Shown: positions 1 through 7,881 of the stretch, piece by piece
How positions within the stretch are numbered: position 1 is the first letter of the stretch
Layout of the letters: every line of letters begins with the position of its first letter
Origin: Nanobdellota archaeon
Lineage (GTDB): Archaea; Nanoarchaeota; Nanoarchaeia; Parvarchaeales; Parvarchaeaceae
Assembly (NCBI GenBank): GCA_021796445.1
Contig: JAKACB010000015.1
Coordinates: 1 to 18,325 of the forward strand
Length of the DNA: 18,325 nucleotides
Reading direction: 5' to 3'
Translations under genes and position numbers: made by a program
The notes under the pieces: generated by a model
The model's database searches: none
What the model saw: the letters and a program-made list of their open reading frames with translations, nothing else
Told to the model about the DNA's origin: nothing

Positions 1-810
1 GAAGGGGGAGCAAACGTTTTCCAGGTTATTTACTTTGACAGGACTGCTTATCTTGCCCAATCACCTCAATTTTATAAGCAGATGATGATGGCTGCAGGTT
101 TTGAGAAAGTCTTTGAGATAGGGCCGGTTTTCAGGGCGGAACCTCACCATACAAGCAGACATTTAACAGAGTATACAAGTGTAGACCTGGAAATGAGTTT
201 TATAAATTCATATGAAGATATAATGGCGGTAATGGAAAATCTTATGTTAAGGATTTTCAAAGAAGTGAAGGAAAGAAACAAGAAAGATTTAGAGAGTTAT
301 GGCATAGAATTAGAGGATCTCAAAATCCCATTCCCAAGAGTAACGATAAAGGAAGCAGGAGAGATACTGAAGAAATACGGAAACAAGCTAAAAGACGACG
401 GGGATATTGACCCAGAAGGAGAAAGGATAATGGGCCAGTATGTAAAAGAGAAATACGGCAGCGACTTTTTCTTTTTGACAGAATTTCCTTGGTCGATAGC
501 GCAATTCTATCACATGAAAAAAGAAGGGAACGAAGAGGTTACAAACAGGGCAGATCTAATATACAAAGGGCTGGAGATAACAACACTGGCACAGAGAGAG
601 CATAGATATGACATCCTTGTAAAACAATTAAAGGAGAAAAATTTAGATCCTGAAAAATTCAAGTTTTATACCGATTTCTTTAGGTATGGCGTACCACCGC
701 ATGGCGGTTCCGGCACAGGCTTAGAAAGAATAGTAAAGCAGATGCTTAATTTGGAGAATGTAGCCGAGGCAACGCTTTTACCAAGAACACCAGATAGATT
801 AGTACCTTAA
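1..810 (+). CDS. aspS: Aspartyl-tRNA synthetase, archaeal type (3' part)
   Basis: This is the C-terminal catalytic part of a class II aminoacyl-tRNA synthetase that charges tRNA with aspartate in the cytoplasm. The frame is open from base 1, so the N-terminal anticodon-binding OB fold lies outside the window and 269 residues are visible. Class II motif 2 is seen at about residues 38-67 (GPVFRAEPHHTSRHLTE, then a D-x-E-M strand). Motif 3 is near the C-terminus (GSGTGLERI), followed by the usual archaeal AspRS ending LLPRTPDRLVP. The order of motifs and the RHLTEYTSVDLEM segment fit archaeal AspRS better than AsnRS. Whether it is discriminating or also charges tRNA-Asn cannot be judged because the anticodon-binding domain is missing. 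The gene converges with the unknown gene on the minus strand at 841. Confidence 0.93.
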   Translation, partial: EGGANVFQVIYFDRTAYLAQSPQFYKQMMMAAGFEKVFEIGPVFRAEPHHTSRHLTEYTSVDLEMSFINSYEDIMAVMENLMLRIFKEVKERNKKDLESYGIELEDLKIPFPRVTIKEAGEILKKYGNKLKDDGDIDPEGERIMGQYVKEKYGSDFFFLTEFPWSIAQFYHMKKEGNEEVTNRADLIYKGLEITTLAQREHRYDILVKQLKEKNLDPEKFKFYTDFFRYGVPPHGGSGTGLERIVKQMLNLENVAEATLLPRTPDRLVP

Positions 811-829
811 GACAGGGCGTTTTATCTTC

Positions 830-836
830 TTTTTTT
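830..836 (+). terminator. T-tract terminator of aspS
   Basis: A run of seven T follows the aspS stop codon by about 20 nt in the 30-nt gap between convergent genes. Short T runs without a hairpin are the usual archaeal termination signal. Function is inferred from position. Confidence 0.45.
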
Positions 837-840
837 GCGC

Positions 841-1686
841 TTATGAATACATGTCCGACGGGGGGTTAGTGCTTGGTTTGTAAGTTTCTTCATCCTCGTC
901 TATAAATAATACCTTTTGAGTAGGGTTCTCTTTTGCCCTTTTTGCAATGGAATACATAAGCTTGAAATCGGTTTCTTTTTTATCATGCACTGACATCTTT
1001 ACTATTTCATTTCCTTCTTTATCTTTGAAACTTTCCATCGCGTACAGCACCTTGTTATTTGTATCTATTATTGAAAAAAGGCTGGAAATAGACATAAAGT
1101 AGCTTGTATCTTCGTTTTTAAGACCGCTAAGATAGTCTATTATTTTTTTGCCATCTCTGCCAAGTTCAGATAATTCAGTTAAATAGAACTCCAGCGTATC
1201 TTCATCGGCTGTCAACACTACCTTTACTCCTTTGTCCTTTATTCTGGATGAAACATCGTACATTTCAGCGTATTTTAAATCGTCCTTGGTTTCAACTTCT
1301 TTGGCCTTTAAATAAAGATCAGAAAGCCTCTCCATCTCTTTTTCATTTATCTTCGTTGTTATTATATCATATTTTACGTCCAGTCCTTCAAAATTCTGGT
1401 TTAAGTATTCTAGTTCCTTTTTGGCAACATCGGCAAACATAACAGGATGTTTAAGGGCGGCGTAAAGCACACTTATCTCATCTAAATTCATTCTTCCGAT
1501 TTTTTCAAGATATTTTTTATTGTTTGGAGAAATGCTAAGGTAGTAAAGCTCTAATCCATTCGGATCCTTTACCAATTTAAGGTCCTTCTTCATGTTTGCA
1601 GAAAACCTGAAAATACTAGCGGTAATTTCGTCTCGTTTTGCTTCATCATCGCTTATAATGTTGTCAAGACTGTTTTCACCTTCCAT
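841..1686 (-). CDS. Uncharacterised archaeal protein (281 aa)
   Basis: I do not recognise this protein. It is charged and soluble, with no membrane segment or signal peptide. I start it at the ATG at 1686 because a GGGGG tract lies 7 nt before it; a longer GTG-initiated version from 1716 would add ten residues across that tract. The middle (roughly residues 110-200, with IITT and the strand KGVKVVLTADED) and the C-terminal half (strands FSIIDTNNKVLYAM and EIVKMSVHD followed by a helix) look like alternating strands and helices. This is loosely reminiscent of the phospholipase-D-like effector domain found in some TrmB regulators, but that resemblance is weak and no HKD motif is present. The C-terminus is acidic and disordered-looking. 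It lies last in a minus-strand cluster with two coiled-coil proteins; a 97-bp gap with a TTTAAAA element upstream means it may have its own promoter. Confidence 0.7.
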   Translation of the reverse strand: MEGENSLDNIISDDEAKRDEITASIFRFSANMKKDLKLVKDPNGLELYYLSISPNNKKYLEKIGRMNLDEISVLYAALKHPVMFADVAKKELEYLNQNFEGLDVKYDIITTKINEKEMERLSDLYLKAKEVETKDDLKYAEMYDVSSRIKDKGVKVVLTADEDTLEFYLTELSELGRDGKKIIDYLSGLKNEDTSYFMSISSLFSIIDTNNKVLYAMESFKDKEGNEIVKMSVHDKKETDFKLMYSIAKRAKENPTQKVLFIDEDEETYKPSTNPPSDMYS

Positions 1687-1783
1687 GATATAACCCCCTA
1701 TGCTTGAAAAAAGCACTTTTAAATCGAAATATGCATTTTTCCTTATTGACTAAGAAGAAGGCAGCTAATATTTAAGCTTTAAA

Positions 1784-2422
1784 TTAAGCGGTTTTTTGCG
1801 CCTTTAAATCGTCTATAATGTCTCTTAATTCCTTTATGCTGTCGCTTATTGTAGGTATTAACCTGTCTATTACCTTTTCAAATGCCTGCAATTCAATGTT
1901 AACGTCTGAAATAGTCTTATTATACTCTTCAGTCTTGCCTACCATCGTATTTTGTATGCTGTCTATCCTCTGATTCAGTTTTTCTAAATTATCTTTTATG
2001 TTTTCTATAGAGTTAGCGTTTATGTTTACGCTGGATCTTAGGGAATTAAGCTCCGAAGCAGAGCTTTTCCATTTTTCATTTATTATCTGTTCAAGTATCT
2101 GTTGAATGTTTTCAAGGTTTTGATTGCTCATTGTATTGCTGCTTTCATAAGGCTGCCTGTTTTCCTGGAAGCTTGGCTGCTGTATGCTTTGGATTTTCTG
2201 AACAGGTTCATTCTGCATTTGTTGTGCGGGAGGCTGTCCAACCTGCTTTCCCGCGTTGCTTTTAAACGCGTTTAAAAGTGCGTTTTTAATTGCAGTACTA
2301 TCATATCCTTGCTGCCTTAAATTATCTATTATATCTTGCTGGCTCATTCCGTTGTTAAGCATAGAGCTTACGTCAGGCACATCGTTTTCATCCTTTTTCT
2401 TAAATGCATTTATTAAGTTCAT
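1784..2422 (-). CDS. Q-rich linker and coiled-coil protein (212 aa)
   Basis: Function unknown. The N-terminal part (about residues 15-52) is a short helical module with the pattern NGMSQQDIIDNLRQQGYDS followed by ALLNAF; helix-turn modules like this recur in archaeal proteins of unknown function. A Gln/Pro/Asn-rich linker (about 58-105) follows. The C-terminal half (about 105-210) is a long amphipathic coiled coil with regular hydrophobic spacing, for example around KDNLEKLNQRIDSIQNTM. I choose the ATG at 2422 rather than an upstream GTG at 2434. GGAG lies six bases before this ATG, and the upstream gene's stop codon sits inside that spacer, which gives tight translational coupling. The pairing with another coiled-coil gene suggests the two proteins assemble together; this is inference. 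Confidence 0.72.
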   Translation of the reverse strand: MNLINAFKKKDENDVPDVSSMLNNGMSQQDIIDNLRQQGYDSTAIKNALLNAFKSNAGKQVGQPPAQQMQNEPVQKIQSIQQPSFQENRQPYESSNTMSNQNLENIQQILEQIINEKWKSSASELNSLRSSVNINANSIENIKDNLEKLNQRIDSIQNTMVGKTEEYNKTISDVNIELQAFEKVIDRLIPTISDSIKELRDIIDDLKAQKTA

Positions 2423-2424
2423 AT

Positions 2425-2790
2425 TTAGCTCCACTTCTTACTATTCATATAGTCATTTACAATTTTAATAACGTCTTCTTTATTTAAAAACCTTGAAGGA
2501 TCTACGAAGCTTAGGTATTTTTCTATGACTTTTATGTCCTGTGCCTTCGCATATGTTTCGGACTGCCTTTCAAGCCTATTCAAGGCATCATCAAGCTCAA
2601 AGATCTTTGTCTTGCTGCTAGACAGCTCATTGTTTATCTCCTGCAATGCAATCTTTATCTCTTTGTATTTTTCAAGGTTGTTCTGGTCAACCATTTTAAT
2701 GGTATCTTTAAGCTGAGAAATCCTCTGTTCAAATATCTTCAAAGACTCTCTAAGTTCTACGACATTTCTTGTCAAATCCGTCTGCTCCAT
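2425..2790 (-). CDS. Small coiled-coil protein (121 aa)
   Basis: Function unknown. Residues about 5-75 form a heptad-rich coiled coil (segments such as FEQRISQLKDTIKMV and NRLERQSETYAKAQ). A short non-coiled C-terminal module (about 88-118, VDPSRFLNKEDVIKIVNDYM) follows. It has no signal peptide and no membrane segment. It is the first gene of the minus-strand cluster, and its stop codon overlaps the ribosome-binding region of the next gene. A TATA-like element on the minus strand (2812-2819) is centred about 26 nt before the ATG, so the message is probably leaderless. The size and coiled-coil nature recall FlaC/D-type accessory proteins of archaeal filaments, but I see no FlaD/E signature and do not assign it. 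Confidence 0.7.
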   Translation of the reverse strand: MEQTDLTRNVVELRESLKIFEQRISQLKDTIKMVDQNNLEKYKEIKIALQEINNELSSSKTKIFELDDALNRLERQSETYAKAQDIKVIEKYLSFVDPSRFLNKEDVIKIVNDYMNSKKWS

Positions 2791-2884
2791 TTAATTATAT
2801 TACTGCAGTTGTTTTTATGTCTTTTTGTGCTAGATTTCATAATAGATGAGATAAGTAATTTTCCTTTTTAAGCTAAAAGAAATA

Positions 2885-2894
2885 CTTAAATATA
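2885..2894 (+). promoter_or_regulatory. TATA-like element of the MFS gene
   Basis: The element CTTAAATATA is centred about 25 nt before the ATG at 2914. That spacing puts the transcription start at or very near the start codon, implying a leaderless transcript. Confidence 0.5.
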
Positions 2895-2913
2895 ACAAAA
2901 TCAATAAAAATTC

Positions 2914-4290
2914 ATGCAAAAGAAGCAGAAGGCTGCAAAGACCGTTTCTTATTCTGTTTTAGATAATGCAAAAACAAATTCAAATCATTACAGAATAACC
3001 TTGCTTTCAGTTGCAGGTACTTTTCTTGACGGATACGATATATCTATAATAGGTGTTGCTTTGACTATAATAACAGCAATAAGTGCTTTCAGCTATGCAA
3101 GTACGCCTTTAGGAAAAGGTTTGATGGCGGCTTCCACAACCATAGGAATGCTTTTCGGTGCATTATCAATAGGCTATATAACTGACATTAAGGGCAGGAA
3201 GTTCATGTACCTTTGGGACATGGTCATCTTTATAGTTTTCACTGCCGCAATTACATTATCATTTAATTTCTGGTCTCTTTTCATATTTAGATTAATACTA
3301 GGTTTGGCAATAGGTGCTGATTACGCAATAGGCGCTACAATTATCTCAGAAATTACTCCAAAGAAATCTAGAGGAAAGTTCCTTGCCAGCGATGGCCTTG
3401 CATGGTGGGTCGGCGCAGCATTTGCATTTGTAGTGGGTTATCTTCTTCTTCCATTAGGCGTTAATTCCTGGAGGGTGATGTTTGCCATAGGGATCATACC
3501 TGCGATAATCGTTCTTATACTAAGAAGAAAGGTGCCTGAGTCGGCAAGATGGCTTGCAAACAACGGCCAGGTTGAAAAAGCCAAGCAGTCTGAAAAGTCA
3601 ATAACCGGCAATTCCGACGCTCTTAAGGCTACTCACAATAAAGTTTCATTTTTCACATTGTTTGAAAAGAAGTACATAAAGAACACAATCTACTTCGGTT
3701 TGGCATGGTTTTTCTATGACGTTGCATTTTATGGTATAGGGCTGTTTACGCCTACTATACTTATACTTCTTGGACTAAGTCATAGTCTATCTATTTTAGG
3801 GTCAGCAATCTTTTCGTCAGTGGCTATAATCGGTTCTATACTGTGCATACTTACTGTAGATAAATGGGGAAGGAAGACAGTTACAATAATTGGTTTCGCA
3901 GGCATGTTCATTTCTCTTCTTGTTTTGGCAATAATAGCTATGCACACTCCAAAAGATGCATTCGCAGTAGGAATAACAGGAACGGTAATCGCAACAATGT
4001 ACATATTATTTGAGCTTACTCAGTCATGGGGAATGGGAAGCACAGATTTTGTATATGGGCAGGAGCTTTTCCCTACAACAATACGTGCTACTGGTCAGGG
4101 CTGGGGGACATCAATAAGCAGGATAGGCGCAATATTGGGTTTAACAACCTTCCCTACAATAGTAGCTTTATACGGCTTAGGTTATGGTTTACTATTCTTT
4201 GCAGTAGCGGGATTGATAGGGCTGTTGCTCACAGTGTTTTTAGCGCCCGAAACAAAGGATAAGAGCCTGGAAGAACTGACAGAGCAATGA
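2914..4290 (+). CDS. MFS transporter, proton-coupled metabolite symporter type
   Basis: A 458-residue member of the major facilitator superfamily in the sugar/organic-acid/phosphate porter branch. It acts in the cytoplasmic membrane as a secondary transporter. About twelve hydrophobic segments are visible. Family marks are DGYD in TM1 (residues 39-42), the motif A loop GYITDIKGRK (87-96) and its second-half copy DKWGRK (316-321). Others are VPESARWL (207-214), the equivalent of the PESPRWL signature at the start of the central loop, and ELFPTTIRATGQG (384-396). The C-terminal signature PETKDKSLEEL is at 445-455. The DGYD motif in TM1 is frequent in phosphate and aromatic/organic-acid:H+ symporters, so such a substrate is more likely than a sugar, but it cannot be named from sequence alone. 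Its stop codon overlaps the start of the downstream hydrolase gene (ATGA), so the two are co-translated. Confidence 0.9.
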   Translation: MQKKQKAAKTVSYSVLDNAKTNSNHYRITLLSVAGTFLDGYDISIIGVALTIITAISAFSYASTPLGKGLMAASTTIGMLFGALSIGYITDIKGRKFMYLWDMVIFIVFTAAITLSFNFWSLFIFRLILGLAIGADYAIGATIISEITPKKSRGKFLASDGLAWWVGAAFAFVVGYLLLPLGVNSWRVMFAIGIIPAIIVLILRRKVPESARWLANNGQVEKAKQSEKSITGNSDALKATHNKVSFFTLFEKKYIKNTIYFGLAWFFYDVAFYGIGLFTPTILILLGLSHSLSILGSAIFSSVAIIGSILCILTVDKWGRKTVTIIGFAGMFISLLVLAIIAMHTPKDAFAVGITGTVIATMYILFELTQSWGMGSTDFVYGQELFPTTIRATGQGWGTSISRIGAILGLTTFPTIVALYGLGYGLLFFAVAGLIGLLLTVFLAPETKDKSLEELTEQ

Positions 4291-4997
4291 ACATAAGATT
4301 TCTTGGAAAGTGGAGTTCTAATCTTGTAAGAGGGGAAAGAAATATATCCTTTGCATTAGACAATAAAATCGTTTTCGATTTCGGCCCGCATACTATAGAG
4401 TCTTTGCTTGACTTTGGGATAGATCCGAGGGGTATAGAAATTGTTCTTATAACGCACATGCATCTTGATCATTTCAGCGGTCTGCCCGAATTATTTTGGT
4501 ACAGATCAATATACAAAGCACAAAATAAGCTCATAGTTCTTGGCCCAAATGGAATAAAAAACAACGTGGAACGGCTTTTAAGAACGCTGCAAACACCAAA
4601 GGCATTTAGGATAAATGCAGAATTTATCGAAGATAAAAAATATGACTTTATACAGCCTTTCAGGGCAAAGCACTTAGTAACGGATAATGGGTACAGGGTT
4701 GATTACAAGGGAAAAATAGTCTTTTATAGCGGAGATACTGCTTACAGTGAAAATGTAGTAAAAGGGGCAGAAGATGCCGATATTTTACTCCATGAAATGA
4801 CCTATCTGGATAATAAGAAAGAGGAGGCTGATTTTTGGAAGCATTCCACTTACAGCTCTACAATGCGTGTATTCGAAGAAAGCCGTGCAAAAAAGCTGGC
4901 ACCTGTTCATCTATCTGTTGATTCAAATAATTTAGCAATAAAGCTTGCAAAGTCAGACAAAAGAATAATTTATCCTACCGGCATTATCCACCTTTAA
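4287..4997 (+). CDS. RNase Z-like metallo-beta-lactamase-fold hydrolase
   Basis: A 236-residue metallo-beta-lactamase-fold hydrolase. Metal ligands are visible in the expected order: H57-x-H59-x-D61-H62 in the sequence THMHLDH, a possible H129, D150 in SGDTAY, H186 in KHST, and H208 in PVHLS. The combination of GDT, an ADILLHE strand, the HST segment and the final PVHLS strand is closest to ribonuclease Z (tRNA 3' processing). The protein is shorter than a typical RNase Z (about 300 residues), and the exosite arm that grips tRNA is not obvious. It could therefore be a tRNase Z or a related phosphodiesterase acting on another substrate. It overlaps the transporter gene by four bases (ATGA). 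This pairing says little about tRNA processing and leaves a metabolic substrate possible. Confidence 0.78.
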   Translation: MNIRFLGKWSSNLVRGERNISFALDNKIVFDFGPHTIESLLDFGIDPRGIEIVLITHMHLDHFSGLPELFWYRSIYKAQNKLIVLGPNGIKNNVERLLRTLQTPKAFRINAEFIEDKKYDFIQPFRAKHLVTDNGYRVDYKGKIVFYSGDTAYSENVVKGAEDADILLHEMTYLDNKKEEADFWKHSTYSSTMRVFEESRAKKLAPVHLSVDSNNLAIKLAKSDKRIIYPTGIIHL

Positions 4998-5020
4998 TTT
5001 TATCTTTAAGGCATAAAAAC

Positions 5021-5028
5021 CATAAATA
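5021..5028 (+). promoter_or_regulatory. TATA-like element of the cyd operon
   Basis: CATAAATA is centred about 25 nt before the cydA ATG at 5050, in a 52-nt gap after the hydrolase gene. It would drive a leaderless cydAB message. Confidence 0.5.
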
Positions 5029-5049
5029 AGCCTAAAACTTATTAGTATA

Positions 5050-6465
5050 ATGGTTAATCTAGTGCTGTTCGATGCAGGACTGATGGGCTACTCGTTGGCA
5101 GTACATATCCTTTTGGTTACTGTCGGAATGACTCTGCCGATATTAATGAGCATAGCAGAATTCGTTTCAATAAAATACAAGGTAAAACTCTATGATGTGC
5201 TAGCTAAAAGGCTGGCAAATGCTCTTATAATATTCTTTGCAGTAGGAACTGCAAGCGGAGTTGTAGTTGCCATAGAGCTTTTTGTTCTCTGGCCAAAGTT
5301 TATCTCTGTATTGGGCCAGGTTGGCATACTGCCTCTTTACATGGAAATCTTTGCCTTTTTCACCGAGGCTATATTTTTAGGGATATATATCTATTTCTGG
5401 AATAAATTCAGGAGCAGGATGAGGCACTGGTTGCTTTCAGTTTTCATTGCAATTGGCGCAGTGATGTCCGGCGTTTTCATAACAATGATAAACGCGTTTA
5501 TGAATACACCAAAAGGTTTCAATATCCCTTATTATTTAAGTACAGGCAAAATAATAGATGTAAATCCATTTGCAGTTTTGAACACACCTACAACCTGGAT
5601 AGAAATAGGGCATGTAATAGGCTCTACTATCTTTGCAGGCGCAGCCTTCTTTCTGGCATACTTTGCGTATAAGCTGCTAAAGACGAAGGGAATTGAAAGA
5701 GAGTACTATAAAAAAGCTGCAAAAATTGCAGCGGCAATAGTTATCATTTCCATAATATTAACGGTTATAATAGGTATAGAATCGATTACCAATTTAATGG
5801 TCTATCAGCCTGAAAAATTCGCTGCATTAGAGATGAACTTTAATTCAGGGCCAAATGTAGCGGAAGTGATAGGTGGTTTCCTTGTAAACAATAAAACGGT
5901 TGATTCAATAAATATCCCTGGCTTAATGAGTTTTCTGGCAACAGGAAGTTTCAACGGCGTTATAGCAAGTAACGATTCACTGTCAGCATATGCGAAGAGC
6001 ACATGGCCGCCGGTTACTGTAGTACACAATACCTTTGATGTGATGGTTGGTATAGGTGTTTTGATAGGCATTATCATGATTATCTTCCTGATAATATGGC
6101 TTTTGAATGTAAATAAAATAAGGGATAAATTCGAATCAAACAGGTTTTTCAGGAAGTTATTGTCAAGAAAGATATTTTCTGATCCATTTGATAATCCCCT
6201 TGTATTGAAGGTATTGATAATAATAGGAGTTCTTGCCGCCTTTCTTCTGGAAGATGGGTGGGTAACCGATGAAGTTGGAAGACAGCCATGGATAATATAC
6301 AATGTTATGACGGTTTCTGCAGCAGCTAACACCTCTCCTTCCGTTCTTCCTGTTGGAATAGCGATGATAGCCTTTTATATTGTAGTTTTGCCTGCCACTA
6401 TTTTATTTGTCAGAAAGGTAATGAAGAAAAGAGCTCTTAACAGTGAACTGGGGGTAAAACCATGA
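5050..6465 (+). CDS. cydA: Cytochrome bd-type quinol oxidase subunit I
   Basis: This is the haem-bearing subunit of the cytochrome bd oxidase, which oxidises quinol and reduces oxygen to water in the cytoplasmic membrane. Its 471 residues carry the invariant features in register with the E. coli protein. H19 and H188 with M332 (FDVMVGIG) are the probable haem ligands. E99 and E106 lie in YMEIFAFFTE. K256 and E261 (QPEKFAALE) match the quinol-binding pair in the Q loop. The signature GWVTDEVGRQPW is at 403-414. The protein is shorter than the E. coli one (about 520 residues), mainly after the Q loop, which matches the short-Q-loop class. It is followed by cydB with a four-base ATGA overlap. 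Confidence 0.95.
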   Translation: MVNLVLFDAGLMGYSLAVHILLVTVGMTLPILMSIAEFVSIKYKVKLYDVLAKRLANALIIFFAVGTASGVVVAIELFVLWPKFISVLGQVGILPLYMEIFAFFTEAIFLGIYIYFWNKFRSRMRHWLLSVFIAIGAVMSGVFITMINAFMNTPKGFNIPYYLSTGKIIDVNPFAVLNTPTTWIEIGHVIGSTIFAGAAFFLAYFAYKLLKTKGIEREYYKKAAKIAAAIVIISIILTVIIGIESITNLMVYQPEKFAALEMNFNSGPNVAEVIGGFLVNNKTVDSINIPGLMSFLATGSFNGVIASNDSLSAYAKSTWPPVTVVHNTFDVMVGIGVLIGIIMIIFLIIWLLNVNKIRDKFESNRFFRKLLSRKIFSDPFDNPLVLKVLIIIGVLAAFLLEDGWVTDEVGRQPWIIYNVMTVSAAANTSPSVLPVGIAMIAFYIVVLPATILFVRKVMKKRALNSELGVKP

Positions 6466-7499
6466 ACACTTACATAACAATAAATTACGTTCTGCTTGCG
6501 ATAGTATTTACCTTCCTTTTCGTTGAGGGCATGTCGGCTATTTCATTTATATATGATAGAAAGAGCTTGCCAAATGTAAAGAAATATCTTGATCCTGTCT
6601 GGGGTATAGTCGGAACGTTCATAGTTTTCTTCGTTGTAAATACTGAGGTTCTTTACCCTTCAATAATGCCGGCAATTGATTATATGTATGTTTTTCCCAT
6701 ACTTTTAGCAACACTGCTATTCATAGGAAGAAATGTTTTCCTTGTTTTCTCAGAGTACATCTGGAAAGACTCTAAATTCAGCCAGCTAATGCTTGCAAGG
6801 ATATACTCATTGATAACATTCATAATAATAATTATACTGCTTTCTATATTCATATCTATAATCTCGGGTGTAGGTACAAATACAACATTAACTGGGTTTT
6901 CAACTGCAGTATTTCTATCTGACCCATACGTTCTCGGTTTCATAGTAGGAACACTTCTTATAGCACTTGGTTTATCGTTCGTTTTCTACAAGATAGAAAA
7001 GATAAAGAGTTTATCGCCAATATCAACGGTTTTGGGTCTTTTGTTGTTTGTATTTTCTATAAGCAGATTAGGCCTAAGCATAAATTATGTAACTTATGCG
7101 CTTGCAGCGGCCATAGCATTAATTTCAATTCTTTATTATGTCATGGGAACGGCAAGAAGAGAAGCCATTTTTATAACGGTATTCCTTTCGGTTATATCAA
7201 TTAACTTTCTAAATTATGGGAAGGTTTTTGGAACAGAATCTTTGACTGCATACTTAAATAATTCTGCCGTTTCTTACGCTTCCATCTTGGTAACTATTGT
7301 AGGAGGAACGCTGCTTACTGTAATGCTTCTTTTCTTCTTGTATATGTACAGGCTTCCAGATAAAGAAAATAGCAGTGATAATTATCAGGAAAGCAGTGAT
7401 GAAGACGAAAAAATAGGCATAGCAAACTTATATATAATCTCCAATAATAATAAAGTGAATGGGAAAGAATATAAGACGGGGAAGAACAGGAAACGTTAG
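6462..7499 (+). CDS. cydB: Cytochrome bd-type quinol oxidase subunit II
   Basis: The partner subunit of the bd oxidase: 345 residues, multi-spanning, divergent as is normal for this subunit. Supporting features are the N-terminal GMSAISFIYDRK segment and the conserved-looking stretch WGIVGTFIVFFVVNTEVLYP (residues 47-66) with polar residues embedded in a helix, plus roughly eight to nine hydrophobic helices. After about residue 305 there is a hydrophilic Ser/Asp/Glu/Asn-rich tail with no counterpart in the usual family length. The last 41 bases of that tail overlap the next gene in another frame. The assignment rests mostly on its place directly after cydA and on the membrane topology. Confidence 0.88.
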   Translation: MNTYITINYVLLAIVFTFLFVEGMSAISFIYDRKSLPNVKKYLDPVWGIVGTFIVFFVVNTEVLYPSIMPAIDYMYVFPILLATLLFIGRNVFLVFSEYIWKDSKFSQLMLARIYSLITFIIIIILLSIFISIISGVGTNTTLTGFSTAVFLSDPYVLGFIVGTLLIALGLSFVFYKIEKIKSLSPISTVLGLLLFVFSISRLGLSINYVTYALAAAIALISILYYVMGTARREAIFITVFLSVISINFLNYGKVFGTESLTAYLNNSAVSYASILVTIVGGTLLTVMLLFFLYMYRLPDKENSSDNYQESSDEDEKIGIANLYIISNNNKVNGKEYKTGKNRKR

Positions 7500-7875
7500 A
7501 TGCGCTTCGTGCGGCCAGATAACCAGAAGGGATAGGGCGGTTTACCTTTTTAGAGACGGCATAAAGGCATATTACTGCCCAGACTGCGCTAAGAAAATAC
7601 ATGGACAAAGGCTTTACAAAGGCATGCCTAAATACGTTAAAAGAACAAGCAGTACAAAAGTAAAGAGAAAGTTCACAATCTTTGCAACAGATGGGGCAGA
7701 AAGCGAAGCTATAGGGGATGAAGTTCATGAGGAAATCTCCAGTGACAAGGAATTAGAAGATTTAAACAGGGAAAACACTCAAGAGAACAACGAAGGAAAC
7801 GTAGAGAATAATCAAGAAAATAACCCAGAAACTAATGAAGAAAACAATGAAAAAAATGATCAAAACAATGAGTAG
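7459..7875 (+). CDS. Zinc-ribbon protein resembling ribosomal protein S26e, with Asn/Glu-rich tail
   Basis: 138 residues. The N-terminal 60 residues are basic and begin RRGRTGNVRCASCGQ. A four-cysteine zinc site follows (C15, C18, C40, C43; CxxC, 21 residues, CxxC), ending in YYCPDCAKKIHGQR. The opening RGRxGxVxCxxCG, then RRDRAV, and the final CxxCAKKIHG are the arrangement of ribosomal protein S26e, a small-subunit protein of eukaryotes and some archaea. The middle strand segment is shorter than in S26e, so a generic zinc ribbon is the alternative. From about residue 78 the protein turns acidic, and from about 104 it is a low-complexity Asn/Glu repeat that looks like recent replication slippage. 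The ATG at 7459 lies inside cydB and overlaps it by 41 bases; starting here keeps the RRGRTG motif. The next gene follows after six bases. Confidence 0.68.
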   Translation: MGKNIRRGRTGNVRCASCGQITRRDRAVYLFRDGIKAYYCPDCAKKIHGQRLYKGMPKYVKRTSSTKVKRKFTIFATDGAESEAIGDEVHEEISSDKELEDLNRENTQENNEGNVENNQENNPETNEENNEKNDQNNE

Positions 7876-7881
7876 TGGTTC

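Noticed and set aside
1..810. Reading the first gene as asparaginyl-tRNA synthetase
   Set aside because: Motif 2 and the C-terminal ending fit archaeal AspRS better. The distinction would need the missing N-terminal domain for full proof.
5805..6332. A 175-codon open frame on the minus strand inside cydA
   Set aside because: It lies fully opposite a strongly supported gene, has no promoter or family signature, and its composition is what the complement of membrane-helix codons gives.
7315..7728. A 137-codon minus-strand frame with many cysteines opposite the cydB end and the zinc-ribbon gene
   Set aside because: The cysteines are not arranged as a metal site, and the frame mirrors two better-supported genes on the plus strand.
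7800..7872. Short direct repeats of AAY-GAA-type codons, considered as a repeat array or CRISPR-like structure
   Set aside because: They are in-frame low-complexity codons for an Asn/Glu tail, with no regular repeat and spacer lengths.
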